A DNA stretch of 64,000 nucleotides from Aquimarina macrocephali JAMB N27 (GCF_000520995.1 NZ_JACA01000048.1:1-64000); one strand, 5' to 3'; positions 44,057 through 53,864 are shown, counted from the first letter of the stretch. Numbers and translations are program-made. The notes: generated by a model from the letters alone, not told the origin.

Positions 44057-46465
44057 TTATTCTTCCTCGTCTTGAGTTTCTTCAAGTTCTTCATCATTAG
44101 GAATGATTTTCAGGGTAGGCTCTTTAAGAGTTTTCTTATTTGCAATACTTCGTTCTAACGAAAGTAATAGAGATGGAAGTAATAAAAGATTTGCTAGCAT
44201 GGCAAATAATAAGGTTGTTGATACCAGACCTCCAAGTGCCTTGGTTCCTCCAAAGCTAGATATCATGAATACAGAAAAACCAAAAAATAAAACGGTTGAG
44301 GTATAAAACATACTCACACCTGTTTCTCGCAATGAAGCAAGAACAGATTTTCTAATTCTCCAATGATTTGATTTTAATTCTTGTCGGTATTTTGCAAGGA
44401 AATGTATGGTGTCATCTACAGAGATACCAAATGCAATGCTAAAAACTAATATTGTAGAAGGTTTTATTGGTACTCCAAGATATCCCATAAGACCCGCAGT
44501 CATAAGTAATGGTAATAAATTTGGAATCAGAGATATGACAATCATTTTCCAGGATCGAAACATCCAGGCCATAAAAAGGGCAATCAGAATTACTGCAAGC
44601 CCCAGAGAAAGAGATAAGTTCCATACCAGGTATTTGGTTCCTTTCTGAAAAATAAGCGCCTTACCGGTAAAAGAAACATCGTATCTTTCTTTAGGGAAAA
44701 TTTTCTCTAACTGTGGTTTTAGAGTCGCTTCTATACGCTCCATTTCTTCTGTCCCTACATCTTTCATGAAGGTAGTGATTCTTGCATATTGGCCGGTAGA
44801 ATCCACATAGCTATTCATTATTCCAACTTTAGACTCAAAACTTTTGGCGTATGGTAAAATAAAATTTCGTTCCTGGCTTGTCGGTATTTGATAATATTTT
44901 GGATTTCCATTATAGAAAGCTTGTTTAGAGTATTTAACAAGGTTAACAATAGAAATAGGTTTTGATAACTCAGGAGTTTCTTCGAGAAGTTCCTGAAGTT
45001 TTTCCATCCGTTTTAATGTAGATAATTTTAATACTCCTTGTTTTCTCTTAGTATCTACTAATATCTCTAAAGGCATAACACCATCAAATTCTTCTTCAAA
45101 AAATTCAATATCCTTATAAAATCCAGCAGATTTTGGCATATCTTCTAATAGACTTCCAGAAACTTTTATGGTGTAAATACCAATAATACTAACGATTAAA
45201 ATAATGACAGAAGAAAAATAAATTGTTACCCTTCTGGTTTTTACCATTTTTTCCATCCAATCCATTAACTTCTCAATCCATCCTTTGCCCAGATGTTTTA
45301 AGTGTCTTTCTTTTGGTTGGGGCATATAGCTATAAATGATGGTGATGACCAGAAGACAAAGTATAAATAGAGCAATTATATTTAATGAGGCAACAATACC
45401 AAACTCTTTAAGTAATTTACTTTCGGTTAAGGCAAAGGTTGCAAATCCCGAAGCGGTAGTTACATTAGTCATTAATGTAGCATTACCTACTTTGGTAATT
45501 ACCCGTTGAAGGGATTTTGCTTTATTTCCATGTTTTTTTATTTCTTGTTGGTATTTGTTGATTAAGAAAATACAATTAGGAATACCAATTACAATCACTA
45601 ATGGAGGAATAATGGCCGTAAGTACAGTTATTTCATATTCTAAAAGCCCTAAAATTCCAAAAGCCCACATTACTCCAATAATTACAGCAGTCATGGATAT
45701 AAAAGTGGCCCTTAAGGATCTAAAAAAGAAAAAGAAAATCAATGAAGTAACCAGTAAAGCTGCAAGAATGAAGATTTCTATTTCATCCATTATGTTTTGA
45801 GAATTCAAAGTTCTGATATATGGCATACCAGATACTTTTACATCCATGTTATACTCTTTCTCAAAAGCTAAAACAGAAGGGAGTAACACTTCTTCAATAA
45901 ACTTTTTTCGCTTTTTGGTGTTTACAATATCCTTTTTTAGATATAGTGCACTTTGGATAGTTTTTGATTTCTTGCTGTATACAAGACCTTCATAAAATGG
46001 TAACTTATTAAATAACTCGTGTTCGTATTTAGATACCTGTTTTTCGGTATAGCTAGAATCTTTAATAAAAGGGACTAACTCAAATCGTGCAGGGTTATCT
46101 TCTTTTTTTAAAGTTTTAAGATCGGCAATAGAAACAACCAGATCAATTTCTTCATATTTTTTGAACGAATTATTAAAATCATTCCAAGCCTTCAGTTTTT
46201 TAGAAGTAAAAAGTGTACTGTCTTTGACAGCCATTACAATTAGATTGCCTTCTTCTCCAAATTTTTGAAGGAATTTTTGATATAATATATTTACCTCATG
46301 ATCATCGGGGAGTAGATTCGCCTCTGAGTGAGAAAACTTCATGTTTTTCCACTGAAAACCTAAAAAAATTGTAATTCCTATTATTGCTAGAAATATTATC
46401 GCTCTATTACGAAGTATAATTCCAGCCAGTGCATTCCAAAACCCGAAACTGAATAATTTTGCCAT
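44057..46465 (-). CDS. RND-superfamily (MMPL-type) transporter
   Basis: 802 residues. It has two repeats of one helix, a large extracytoplasmic loop and five helices: TM1 at about 17-35, then about 228-400; second half from about 415, ending about 780. Family-typical helix motifs are visible (VIGIPNCIFLINKY, FSIAFGISVDDTIHFLAKYR), the latter with the Asp pair of proton-coupled MMPL exporters. The C-terminus is acidic (EELEETQDEEE). Substrates for this Bacteroidota group (lipids or hopanoid-like molecules) are not established. Its promoter box is at 46490-46483. Confidence 0.9.
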   Translation of the reverse strand: MAKLFSFGFWNALAGIILRNRAIIFLAIIGITIFLGFQWKNMKFSHSEANLLPDDHEVNILYQKFLQKFGEEGNLIVMAVKDSTLFTSKKLKAWNDFNNSFKKYEEIDLVVSIADLKTLKKEDNPARFELVPFIKDSSYTEKQVSKYEHELFNKLPFYEGLVYSKKSKTIQSALYLKKDIVNTKKRKKFIEEVLLPSVLAFEKEYNMDVKVSGMPYIRTLNSQNIMDEIEIFILAALLVTSLIFFFFFRSLRATFISMTAVIIGVMWAFGILGLLEYEITVLTAIIPPLVIVIGIPNCIFLINKYQQEIKKHGNKAKSLQRVITKVGNATLMTNVTTASGFATFALTESKLLKEFGIVASLNIIALFILCLLVITIIYSYMPQPKERHLKHLGKGWIEKLMDWMEKMVKTRRVTIYFSSVIILIVSIIGIYTIKVSGSLLEDMPKSAGFYKDIEFFEEEFDGVMPLEILVDTKRKQGVLKLSTLKRMEKLQELLEETPELSKPISIVNLVKYSKQAFYNGNPKYYQIPTSQERNFILPYAKSFESKVGIMNSYVDSTGQYARITTFMKDVGTEEMERIEATLKPQLEKIFPKERYDVSFTGKALIFQKGTKYLVWNLSLSLGLAVILIALFMAWMFRSWKMIVISLIPNLLPLLMTAGLMGYLGVPIKPSTILVFSIAFGISVDDTIHFLAKYRQELKSNHWRIRKSVLASLRETGVSMFYTSTVLFFGFSVFMISSFGGTKALGGLVSTTLLFAMLANLLLLPSLLLSLERSIANKKTLKEPTLKIIPNDEELEETQDEEE

Positions 46466-46482
46466 CCTTTATTTTCCTGCTG

Positions 46483-46490
46483 CAAATGTA
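46483..46490 (-). promoter_or_regulatory. Transporter -7 box
   Basis: TACATTTG on the minus strand, an exact TAnnTTTG match, 18 bp before the ATG. Confidence 0.5.
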
Positions 46491-46549
46491 AGGATTGGGG
46501 AATTATTATTTATGTATTTCTGAAAAGAAAATGATTTATTGTATAATGA

Positions 46550-48991
46550 TTATAGTTTTAGGTAAAAAGTAAACTTGCCCGAAATATTATCCTCAAAACG
46601 AGGAAGATGATAGGCTCCATAGCGATATGCAAAACTAAGCCCAAAGCCAGCAAATAATTTGTTGATTTCAAATCCGGATTCTTGATAGCCATGTTGCAAA
46701 GATGAAAAATTTACCCCTTGATGATTTTCAAGATTACTTACATCTCCGATTGCATAACGAGTTATAAAAACGAGTTCTGGTTTAAACCAATTCGTCACTT
46801 TTACGGGTTTAATTCTATGTTTAATTTGTAATGTTGTCAATCTATCATTAAAAAACTCACCAAAATACATGGTTTCAAAGGTTCTTCTGCCAGCTACAGA
46901 AAATCGTTGAAGTACTGTTTCTTTGGTTGGCGCATTGGGATAAGCATGGTACAAATGTGTAAGTGGGATATCTCCAGTGGCAATATCTGCTTCAAATAAA
47001 ATACTCGTTTTAGATTGATTAATACGGCTAATAATATATTCTGCTTTTAGTCCTATTTTACTGTAAGAGAAATTACTATCAAATACGCCCTTAAAACCTT
47101 GCGTATATTGTGCTGTGATTTTTGGATATCCATCATGAATTTCTTTATACCTATTAGGTGTTTTTAGAAATTTACTAAATGGACTCCATCTCAATGCAAT
47201 TGTAGCTTCTGCTGTTTTATATCCCGAAAATAGATTACCGTCATTTAGATATTGATACCCTCCTGTTTGATTTATATTGCTCATAGAAAATTGAGTTTCT
47301 GAAAGCAGTTTAGGAAATATCTGTTGCTGTAAACTAGCACTCCATGTTCTGTGTTTGTAATAGAAATCTATATTTACTAAACGTGGCTCGAATAAAGAAT
47401 ATACCCTTCTATCTGTAAGATAGAGAAAACTACCTACTTCTCTAATATCATCGGTATAATTAAAATTAAACCATGAGTTTGATTTTTTATTGACCAATAA
47501 ACCTCCCCCTATACCATATTTAGATTTTGAATCTCTAAAACCATAGACAAAATACCCTTCTAGTCTAAATTGATTAGAGAATTTTGTATTTGTTAAGCCA
47601 CCAACTCCTAATCGTAATCCTTCATAATTATTATATTTTATAGGATAAGTGAGATCAAAATTGAAAAACCCTACAGGGTAATATCCAATATTAAAACTTT
47701 GGATAACATCAATTCTACGTTCAATGTTTTGTGCTTTTACAATACTATCTATAACATGAAACGAGTTTAGGTCTTTTTCTGTAATTGCACTGGTGCGATA
47801 TTGATTCCAATATGACTCGGGTCTGTTATTGGCTTCGGGATCTATCCTTATCGCTGCTTGATTTTGTTTAATGTTTTGAGTGGAATCTAATTTGATATCA
47901 AATAAGTCTGTTGTAGAAACTAAAAAATCATTATTTCCAGAAAAACTTTTTTTATCATTCCCTAATCTTCCTACAGAGATTTGCCCTCCAAATAAACTCA
48001 CTTTTTGTCTTCCATTTCCTGGTCTTATTGCGATGTCTTGTTTGGTTGGAAACCAGCTTTTTTGTTCAGAGAAGTATTTAAAACTATGAGTTGCCATCAC
48101 ATTAAGTTCACCTCGCAGCTCTATAATAGCTTTTTGAATTGCAAATGTTTTTGTGTCTATGTATAGTACGCCTTCTAAACTCGCATAATTTTTAGACTTA
48201 CGAGGTTGAAAAAGAATAGCAAAAGCTGGATTTTTGCCCTGTACAGTATCCAGGACTTTATAATAGTAATTTCTAAGAGCTCTGTTTGATAATGGTCCTA
48301 TGTATTTGTTGTTGAAAATTGTATAATCTTCATTGTAAAGAGAGTTGGATTGTATTTTGATCCCTAACACATTATAGATAGGTTCTTTAAAACCACTCAT
48401 TCGAGTCGCTAAAACTGTTTCTTTTTCGCCAGCATTTTTTCTAAATTGATGTAAACTTATCTTCTCTGAAAGGAAAGAATGAGCTTTGTTAAATAGATGC
48501 TCCATATCGACACTAGTAGTGTCTGGGGTATTCAATTGAGCCTGATTATCTTCTGTGATTTTTAATTTATTGTAACTTTTATAGCTAAAACTACGTAATA
48601 ACTTCTTGGGGTTATTTTTGTTTTTCCTACGTATTGCCTCTACAATAATTTGAGTTGCAATGTTCTCGGGAGTATCGAGCTTTACTGTCTCAAGATTTTC
48701 TTCTTTAGTAGTAAGTCGTATTTCTATTTTTTCTGAATTACTGGATGTAATTAAAACAGTCTTTGTTTGGTACCCTAGATAACTTATAGTAAGGCTAACA
48801 GGGTAAGTACTACATCGTATGACAAAATCACCCTTAACAGAAGTTAAAGCGTATGAAGAACTACTGGTTTTTATAGTGGCAAAAGGTAAGGGTTGATTAG
48901 AACTTTCATCAATGACAATACCGTTAATACTAACTTGAGAAATTAAGACAAAGTGTACAAAAAATAATAAACAAAAAAATTTGTTCTGCAT
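46550..48991 (-). CDS. DUF5686 outer-membrane protein with carboxypeptidase-regulatory-like domain
   Basis: 813 residues from the ATG at 48991, which starts the signal peptide (MQNKFFCLLFFVHFVLIS); an ATG six codons earlier is possible. Residues about 25-100 form a CarboxypepD_reg-like beta domain (INGIVIDESSNQPLPFATIK, VSLTISYLGYQTKTV). The rest matches the DUF5686 family (IVEAIRRKNKNNPKKLLRSF, then FKYFSEQKSWFPTKQDIAIR) and ends in a beta barrel with terminal GKFTFYLKL. Probably surface-exposed; function unknown. Confidence 0.85.
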   Translation of the reverse strand: MQNKFFCLLFFVHFVLISQVSINGIVIDESSNQPLPFATIKTSSSSYALTSVKGDFVIRCSTYPVSLTISYLGYQTKTVLITSSNSEKIEIRLTTKEENLETVKLDTPENIATQIIVEAIRRKNKNNPKKLLRSFSYKSYNKLKITEDNQAQLNTPDTTSVDMEHLFNKAHSFLSEKISLHQFRKNAGEKETVLATRMSGFKEPIYNVLGIKIQSNSLYNEDYTIFNNKYIGPLSNRALRNYYYKVLDTVQGKNPAFAILFQPRKSKNYASLEGVLYIDTKTFAIQKAIIELRGELNVMATHSFKYFSEQKSWFPTKQDIAIRPGNGRQKVSLFGGQISVGRLGNDKKSFSGNNDFLVSTTDLFDIKLDSTQNIKQNQAAIRIDPEANNRPESYWNQYRTSAITEKDLNSFHVIDSIVKAQNIERRIDVIQSFNIGYYPVGFFNFDLTYPIKYNNYEGLRLGVGGLTNTKFSNQFRLEGYFVYGFRDSKSKYGIGGGLLVNKKSNSWFNFNYTDDIREVGSFLYLTDRRVYSLFEPRLVNIDFYYKHRTWSASLQQQIFPKLLSETQFSMSNINQTGGYQYLNDGNLFSGYKTAEATIALRWSPFSKFLKTPNRYKEIHDGYPKITAQYTQGFKGVFDSNFSYSKIGLKAEYIISRINQSKTSILFEADIATGDIPLTHLYHAYPNAPTKETVLQRFSVAGRRTFETMYFGEFFNDRLTTLQIKHRIKPVKVTNWFKPELVFITRYAIGDVSNLENHQGVNFSSLQHGYQESGFEINKLFAGFGLSFAYRYGAYHLPRFEDNISGKFTFYLKL

Positions 48992-49028
48992 TATACCAAA
49001 TAGGTTCAAAAATGACGAAGATACAAAA

Positions 49029-49055
49029 AAAGCGTTTCTAATTAGAAAACGCTTT
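49029..49055 (-). terminator. Terminator of the frr transcript
   Basis: AAAGCGTTTCTA and TAGAAAACGCTTT pair with a single bulge, followed on the minus strand by six T. It ends the pyrH-frr transcript before the DUF5686 gene. Confidence 0.85.
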
Positions 49056-49082
49056 ATTTATAATTTCTATACATTAGAAATG

Positions 49083-49646
49083 TTAAACTGTCATAATTTC
49101 TTTTTCTTTATGACTAAGCATCTCATCAACCTTTTTAATATATGTATCTGTTAATGCTTGAATGTCTACTTCTGTATTTTTTGCCAAGTCTTCTGACAAT
49201 CCATCTTTTTCTAATTTTTTAATCTCATTATTGGCATTTTTACGATCATTACGTATACCAACTTTAGAATCTTCTGCCTCAGCTTTTGCTTGTTTTGCAA
49301 GATCTTTACGACGTTCTTCTGTAAGAGGAGGGACGCTTATGATAACGCTTTCGCCATTATTCATTGGATTAAACCCTAAATTAGCTATCTGAATACCTTT
49401 CTCAATCTCAGGGATTACAGATTTATCAAAAGGTTGAATTGTAATAGTTCTTGCATCAGGAGTGGATACATTTCCTACTTGGTTTAATGGGGTAGGAGAG
49501 CCATAGTATTCTACCATAACACTACCTAACATGGCAGGAGATGCTTTACCAGCTCTAATATTGAGTAATTTTTTTTCTAAATGAGTAATTGCTGCTTGCA
49601 TTGACTCTTTGGTCGAATCTATAATAAAATCTATTTCTTCGTTCAT
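49083..49646 (-). CDS. frr: Ribosome recycling factor
   Basis: 187 residues, the usual length. Typical segments are present: LLNIRAGKASPAMLGSVMVEYYG, PFDKSVIPEIEKGI, and VPPLTEERRKDLAKQAK. It splits post-termination ribosomes together with EF-G. It lies 46 bp downstream of pyrH in the standard pyrH-frr order. Confidence 0.97.
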   Translation of the reverse strand: MNEEIDFIIDSTKESMQAAITHLEKKLLNIRAGKASPAMLGSVMVEYYGSPTPLNQVGNVSTPDARTITIQPFDKSVIPEIEKGIQIANLGFNPMNNGESVIISVPPLTEERRKDLAKQAKAEAEDSKVGIRNDRKNANNEIKKLEKDGLSEDLAKNTEVDIQALTDTYIKKVDEMLSHKEKEIMTV

Positions 49647-49692
49647 GTTTTAGTTCTTTTCTTCTGACTAATCAAAAAATAAGCCAATATGA

Positions 49693-50400
49693 TTAAAGGT
49701 TTACTTGAGTACCTATGGATTCGCCAGAAACTACTCTTAGTAAATTTCCAGCTTTATTCATGTCAAAGACTATAATAGGTAATTCATTTTCCTGACTTAA
49801 TGTAAATGCTGTTGTATCCATAACTTTCAGACCTTTACGTAAAACATCATCAAATGATATGAAATCAAATTTTGTTGCATCAGCATTTTTTTCTGGATCA
49901 GAGGTGTATATTCCATCTACTCTTGTGCCCTTTAGAATAACATCTGCATTAATTTCTATAGCTCTAAGTACTGCAGCAGAATCAGTAGTGAAATAAGGAT
50001 TTCCTGTTCCTCCACCAAATATTACAACTCTTCCTTTTTCAAGATGACGCATTGCTCTTCGGCGTATAAACGGTTCTGCTACTTCATTAATCTTTACTGC
50101 AGACTGTAGTCGAGTAGGTATTTCGGCATCTTCAAGAGCACTCTGCAGGGCTAATCCATTAATAACGGTTGCAAGCATACCCATGTGGTCCGCTTGAACC
50201 CTATCCATTCCTTTACTGGCACCTGCGACACCTCTAAAAATATTACCTCCTCCGATCACAATAGCAACTTGTACACCTTTTTCTGTGATTTGTTTGATTT
50301 CATAGGCATATTCTGCCAATCTTTTAGGATCAATTCCATATTGACGATCACCCATTAAAGCTTCGCCAGATAATTTAAGTAATATTCTTTTATATTCCAT
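49693..50400 (-). CDS. pyrH: UMP kinase
   Basis: 235 residues. The amino-acid-kinase fold motifs are clear: [13 protein letters not shown] at the N-terminus, [29 protein letters not shown] and [14 protein letters not shown]. It phosphorylates UMP to UDP in pyrimidine metabolism. It is followed by frr; a 450-bp gap separates it from tsf upstream. Confidence 0.97.
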   Translation of the reverse strand: MEYKRILLKLSGEALMGDRQYGIDPKRLAEYAYEIKQITEKGVQVAIVIGGGNIFRGVAGASKGMDRVQADHMGMLATVINGLALQSALEDAEIPTRLQSAVKINEVAEPFIRRRAMRHLEKGRVVIFGGGTGNPYFTTDSAAVLRAIEINADVILKGTRVDGIYTSDPEKNADATKFDFISFDDVLRKGLKVMDTTAFTLSQENELPIIVFDMNKAGNLLRVVSGESIGTQVNL

Positions 50401-50784
50401 TATGAGATTTAACTGTGGTGCAAATATAGCGATATTCTTAATTTAGAAAATAGTTTGGATTATAAAGGTGGATTTTTAAGTTAAATTGTTAAACATTAGA
50501 GTTTAAAAACTATTTAAAAAAGGGTGGTTTTCCCCTGTACAAGGTATTGATTGGTGTTGAATTATGTTATAGGTTTGCATCAAGGAAAACAAAAAAGGTG
50601 TTGGGGGATGATAAATATTTTTAGAAAGGAGATAAAACGTTTTTTAGTGTACTAATGCCATATAGGTATTAGTGTATTATAGGCTGATTGGGGAGTTAGT
50701 CTGTATTGGGGGTAAGTTTTTGAAGAAATTCAAAACTTATAAACGTTAAGAACCAGAAAGAAAATATTTTGAAAATGATGAATA
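50401..50784. other. Intergenic region between tsf and pyrH with a second sRNA-like unit
   Basis: It contains AGGGTGG-TTTT-CCCCT (50521-50536), an exact -7 box TAGGTTTG on the plus strand (50570-50577), a stem ACTAATGCC/GGTATTAGT, and a hairpin with loop TTGGGGAG. No coding gene is seen. Confidence 0.5.
50521..50536. repeat. GGGG/CCCC inverted repeat, copy 4 (imperfect)
   Basis: AGGGTGGTTTTCCCCT, followed by AGGTATT at 50542, as in copy 3, and 34 bp before a TAnnTTTG box. Confidence 0.55.
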
Positions 50785-50818
50785 AAAAACCGCTTCTGTA
50801 ATAGAAGCGGTTTTTATT
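50584..50818 (+). ncRNA. Candidate small RNA, relative of the 43920 unit
   Basis: Downstream of TAGGTTTG (50570-50577) the plus strand folds into ACTAATGCC/GGTATTAGT (9 bp) and AGGCTGA/TTAGTCT with loop TTGGGGAG, and ends in a terminator with a plus-strand T-run (50785-50820). The layout parallels the unit at 43861-44020. The terminator also serves tsf, so the case is weaker. Confidence 0.3.
50785..50815. terminator. Terminator of tsf (symmetrical)
   Basis: A 13-bp stem AAAAACCGCTTCT / AGAAGCGGTTTTT with loop GTAAT. T-runs lie on both sides, so it can stop transcription in either direction. Confidence 0.9.
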
Positions 50819-50854
50819 TTTTCAGATAAGTCTGAATACTATGTGATTTTTGGA

Positions 50855-51820
50855 TTAACCTAAAGCTACTCTTTCGAAAGCTACTACAGATACATCACCA
50901 AGTGTTTTTACATAATCAGCAACACTTTTCTTTTCATCTTTAATGAAATTTTGGTCAAGAAGACATTGTTCTTGATCTAGTGTAGTATTATCAGAAATAA
51001 ATCTTTCTAATTTTCCAGGAAGAATTCTATCCCAGATTTGCTCAGGTTTACCTTCTGCTTTAAGTTCTTCTTTCAACTTTTCTTCTGCTTGTGCAATTAC
51101 ATCATCAGTCAATTGAGATCTTGAAATAAATTGAGGGATATTTTTCAACGTTTTCCCTAATCGACCAAGTTCAATATTCTCTTTTTCGATTGCAGCAATT
51201 CTTGCTTGAGTTTCTGAAGCAACATATTCTGGATCAAAATCTTTGTAAGATAATGTAGTTGCTCCCATAGAAGCTACTTGCATAGAGATATCTTTTGCAA
51301 GTGTTTCTGCACTATCTATTTCGGTGGATAAACCGGTTAAAGCACCAATTTTATTACCGTGGATATAAGATCCTACAAAAGGAGCCTCTAATACTTTAAA
51401 ATCTCCTATTTCGATTTTTTCTCCAATAACACCAGTTTGCTCAGTAAGTTTTTCCTGAACAGTCATACCATTAAAATTTGCAGCTAAAAATTCTTCTTTA
51501 GAAGAAGTGCTAAGTGCTAGTTCGGCTAATTCTCGTGCTAAAGAAACAAAAGAATCATTTTTTCCTACGAAATCAGTTTCGCAGTTAAGAGAAACGATTA
51601 CTCCTTTGTTTTTTGCGTCATTAACTTTTGCAATAACGGCACCTTCGGCAGATTCTCTATCTGCTCTTTTATCAGCAATTTTTTGTCCTTTTTCTCTAAG
51701 GACCTTGATAGCTTTGTCAAAATCTCCTTCGGCCTCAACAAGGGCTTTTTTGCAGTCCATCATTCCGGCACCTGTAGCTTTACGCAATTTACTTACTTCG
51801 GCTGCTGTAATATTTGCCAT
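50855..51820 (-). CDS. tsf: Translation elongation factor Ts
   Basis: 321 residues. The N-terminal module (ITAAEVSKLRKATGAGMMDC, KKALVEAEGDFDKAIKVLREKG) is followed by the core that contacts EF-Tu (NCETDFVGKNDSFVSLARELA, with the TDFV pair) and by the second half with dimer-like features (GKLERFISDNTTLDQEQCLLDQ). It exchanges GDP for GTP on EF-Tu. It has its own promoter inside an inverted repeat (51867-51910), as well as possible read-through from rpsB. Confidence 0.97.
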   Translation of the reverse strand: MANITAAEVSKLRKATGAGMMDCKKALVEAEGDFDKAIKVLREKGQKIADKRADRESAEGAVIAKVNDAKNKGVIVSLNCETDFVGKNDSFVSLARELAELALSTSSKEEFLAANFNGMTVQEKLTEQTGVIGEKIEIGDFKVLEAPFVGSYIHGNKIGALTGLSTEIDSAETLAKDISMQVASMGATTLSYKDFDPEYVASETQARIAAIEKENIELGRLGKTLKNIPQFISRSQLTDDVIAQAEEKLKEELKAEGKPEQIWDRILPGKLERFISDNTTLDQEQCLLDQNFIKDEKKSVADYVKTLGDVSVVAFERVALG

Positions 51821-51866
51821 ATCTTTAAATATTTAATGTGTAAAATGTATTGTTTGTATAAAAAAC

Positions 51867-51910
51867 AAGTCGTTTAGTTAGTACTGCAAAAGTAAAGAAC
51901 CAAACGACTT
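51867..51910 (-). promoter_or_regulatory. tsf promoter embedded in an inverted repeat
   Basis: On the minus strand TTG (51915-51913), N18, TACTTTTG (51894-51887) is a near-perfect Bacteroidota promoter. It lies inside an inverted repeat with arms AAGTCGTTT (51867-51875) and AAACGACTT (51902-51910), and a T-run follows the distal arm. The element could act as operator, as attenuator of read-through from rpsB, or both. Confidence 0.6.
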
Positions 51911-51991
51911 ATCAATTTTATATTAAAGTTAAGTTTTATCGTAGAGACAAAAGTTTAACTTCGAATTTTAATAGATTGTATATCTATTTGT

Positions 51992-52858
51992 TTATTCTTC
52001 TTCTTGCTTTGCAGCTTCAGTTGTTGGGGCTTCTACTGTAGCTTCAACCTTTGCAGGTGTTTCGACTTTTGCAGGAGCTTCAACCTTTGCGGTTGCTTCG
52101 GCTTTTGCCGGAGCTTCAGCTTTTGCATCTTTTTTAGGAGCATCTTTTTTAGGTGCTTCTTTTGTTGCTTTTCTTTCGCTTAAGCCTTCTATAACAGCAT
52201 CACTTACATAAGTCATAACTTTGTCTATAGATTTAGAAGCATCATCATTTGCAGGGATTACATACTGTACCTGACGTGGATCAGAGTTGGTATCAACCAT
52301 TGCGAAAATTGGAATGTTTAATTTCTGAGCTTCTTTTACTGCGATATGTTCGCGAGTAATATCTACAACAAATAATGCCCCAGGTAGACGAGTCATATCA
52401 GAAATAGAACCTAAGTTCTTTTCTAATTTTGCTCTTAAACGATCTACTTGTAAACGTTCTTTTTTAGATAGTGTGTTAAAGGTACCGTCTTTCTTCATTC
52501 TATCGATAGAAGCCATTTTTTTGACTGCTTTACGAATAGTAACGAAGTTAGTAAGCATACCACCAGGCCATCTTTCTGTAATATATGGCTGATTAGCTTT
52601 ACTTGCTTTTTCGGCTACGATTTCTTTAGCTTGTTTTTTAGTCGCAACAAAAAGGATTTTTCTGCCGGACGCTGCTATCTTTTTTAAAGCCTCACCAGCT
52701 TCATCGATTTTTGCAGCAGTTTTATATAAGTTAATGATGTGAATACCATTACGCTCCATATAAATATATGGTGCCATATTTGGGTCCCATCTTCTTGTAA
52801 GGTGACCAAAGTGTACACCTGCATCAAGTAATTCTTTTACTTCGATATTGTTTGCCAT
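51992..52858 (-). CDS. rpsB: 30S ribosomal protein S2
   Basis: 288 residues. The conserved body (KELLDAGVHFGHLTRRWDPN, GRKILFVATKKQAKEIV, GMLTNFVTIRKAVKKM, VDTNSDPRQVQYVIPANDDA) is followed after about residue 235 by a low-complexity tail of repeated A-P-A-K-x-E-A units. This makes the protein about 45 residues longer than common S2 proteins. It lies between rpsI and tsf in the standard order. Confidence 0.97.
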   Translation of the reverse strand: MANNIEVKELLDAGVHFGHLTRRWDPNMAPYIYMERNGIHIINLYKTAAKIDEAGEALKKIAASGRKILFVATKKQAKEIVAEKASKANQPYITERWPGGMLTNFVTIRKAVKKMASIDRMKKDGTFNTLSKKERLQVDRLRAKLEKNLGSISDMTRLPGALFVVDITREHIAVKEAQKLNIPIFAMVDTNSDPRQVQYVIPANDDASKSIDKVMTYVSDAVIEGLSERKATKEAPKKDAPKKDAKAEAPAKAEATAKVEAPAKVETPAKVEATVEAPTTEAAKQEEE

Positions 52859-52986
52859 TTTTGTAATAGTTTACGTTCTGTTGAATTAGCAATGCTCAAG
52901 TGACTACTTTTTGTACGACCTTGTGCATTTAGATGCTAAACTAACCCCTCATGAATTGAGGTAACAACAAATACTGTTTTAATAAA

Positions 52987-53409
52987 TTAACGTTTAGAGA
53001 ACTGGAATTTCTTACGAGCTTTCTTCTGACCGAATTTCTTACGTTCTACCATTCTTGGATCTCTGGTCAATAAACCTTCTGGCTTAAGAATACCTCTGTT
53101 TCCTGTTGCTCTTCCGTCTTCTGTTTCTTCAGCTTCATCTGTATCAAAAGTACACATTGCTCTTGATATTGCTAAACGTATTGCTTCAGCTTGTCCTGTG
53201 ATACCGCCACCGTAAACATTTACTAAGATGTCAAATTTTCCATCATTTCCTGTTAAAACCAATGGTTGGTTTACTTTGTACTGCAATGTAGCAGTAGGGA
53301 AATAATCATTTAAATCTTTTTTGTTTACCACGATCTTTCCAGAACCTTCTTTAAGATATACTCTGGCTACAGCCGTTTTTCTACGACCAATTTTGTGAAT
53401 AACTTCCAT
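52987..53409 (-). CDS. rpsI: 30S ribosomal protein S9 with an acidic insertion
   Basis: 140 residues. It starts [20 protein letters not shown] and ends with the basic tail [17 protein letters not shown] that reaches the P-site tRNA. Compared with the 128-residue form usual in Flavobacteriaceae it carries about 12 extra acidic residues ([14 protein letters not shown]) before [20 protein letters not shown]. Its ATG overlaps the rplM stop by one base. Confidence 0.97.
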   Translation of the reverse strand: MEVIHKIGRRKTAVARVYLKEGSGKIVVNKKDLNDYFPTATLQYKVNQPLVLTGNDGKFDILVNVYGGGITGQAEAIRLAISRAMCTFDTDEAEETEDGRATGNRGILKPEGLLTRDPRMVERKKFGQKKARKKFQFSKR

Positions 53410-53864
53410 TACTTAAATTCGTTTAAGTTAACAGTTTTAGGTTGCTGAGCTTCCTGACTGTGGTCTGCTCCTGCATATACCTTTAAATTACGGAATAAAA
53501 CTGCACCTAATTTGTTCTTAGGTAACATTCCTTTTACCGCTTTTTCAATTAAACGCTCTGGATTTTTGTCATACAATTCCTGAGCAGTAAGACTTCTTTG
53601 CCCTCCAGGGTATCCAGTGTGACGGATATACGATTTATCTGTCCACTTTTTTCCTGTTAAGTTGATTTTCTCGGCATTGGTAATGATAACATTATCACCG
53701 CAATCAACGTGTGGGGTAAAGTTAGGCTTGTGTTTTCCTCTTAGTAGTAATGCAACTACAGAAGAAAGACGCCCTAAAGTCTGTCCTTCAGCATCTACAT
53801 GCAACCATTCTTTTGTAACGGTAGCTTTGTTGGCAGATACTGTTTTGTAACTTAATGTGTCCAC
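53409..53864 (-). CDS. rplM: 50S ribosomal protein L13
   Basis: 151 residues, starting with a GTG codon (53864-53862): the family N-terminus reads [19 protein letters not shown] right after it. Family landmarks include [39 protein letters not shown] and [11 protein letters not shown]. It is the first gene of the rplM-rpsI transcript, with a good promoter 54 bp upstream. Confidence 0.96.
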   Translation of the reverse strand: MDTLSYKTVSANKATVTKEWLHVDAEGQTLGRLSSVVALLLRGKHKPNFTPHVDCGDNVIITNAEKINLTGKKWTDKSYIRHTGYPGGQRSLTAQELYDKNPERLIEKAVKGMLPKNKLGAVLFRNLKVYAGADHSQEAQQPKTVNLNEFK

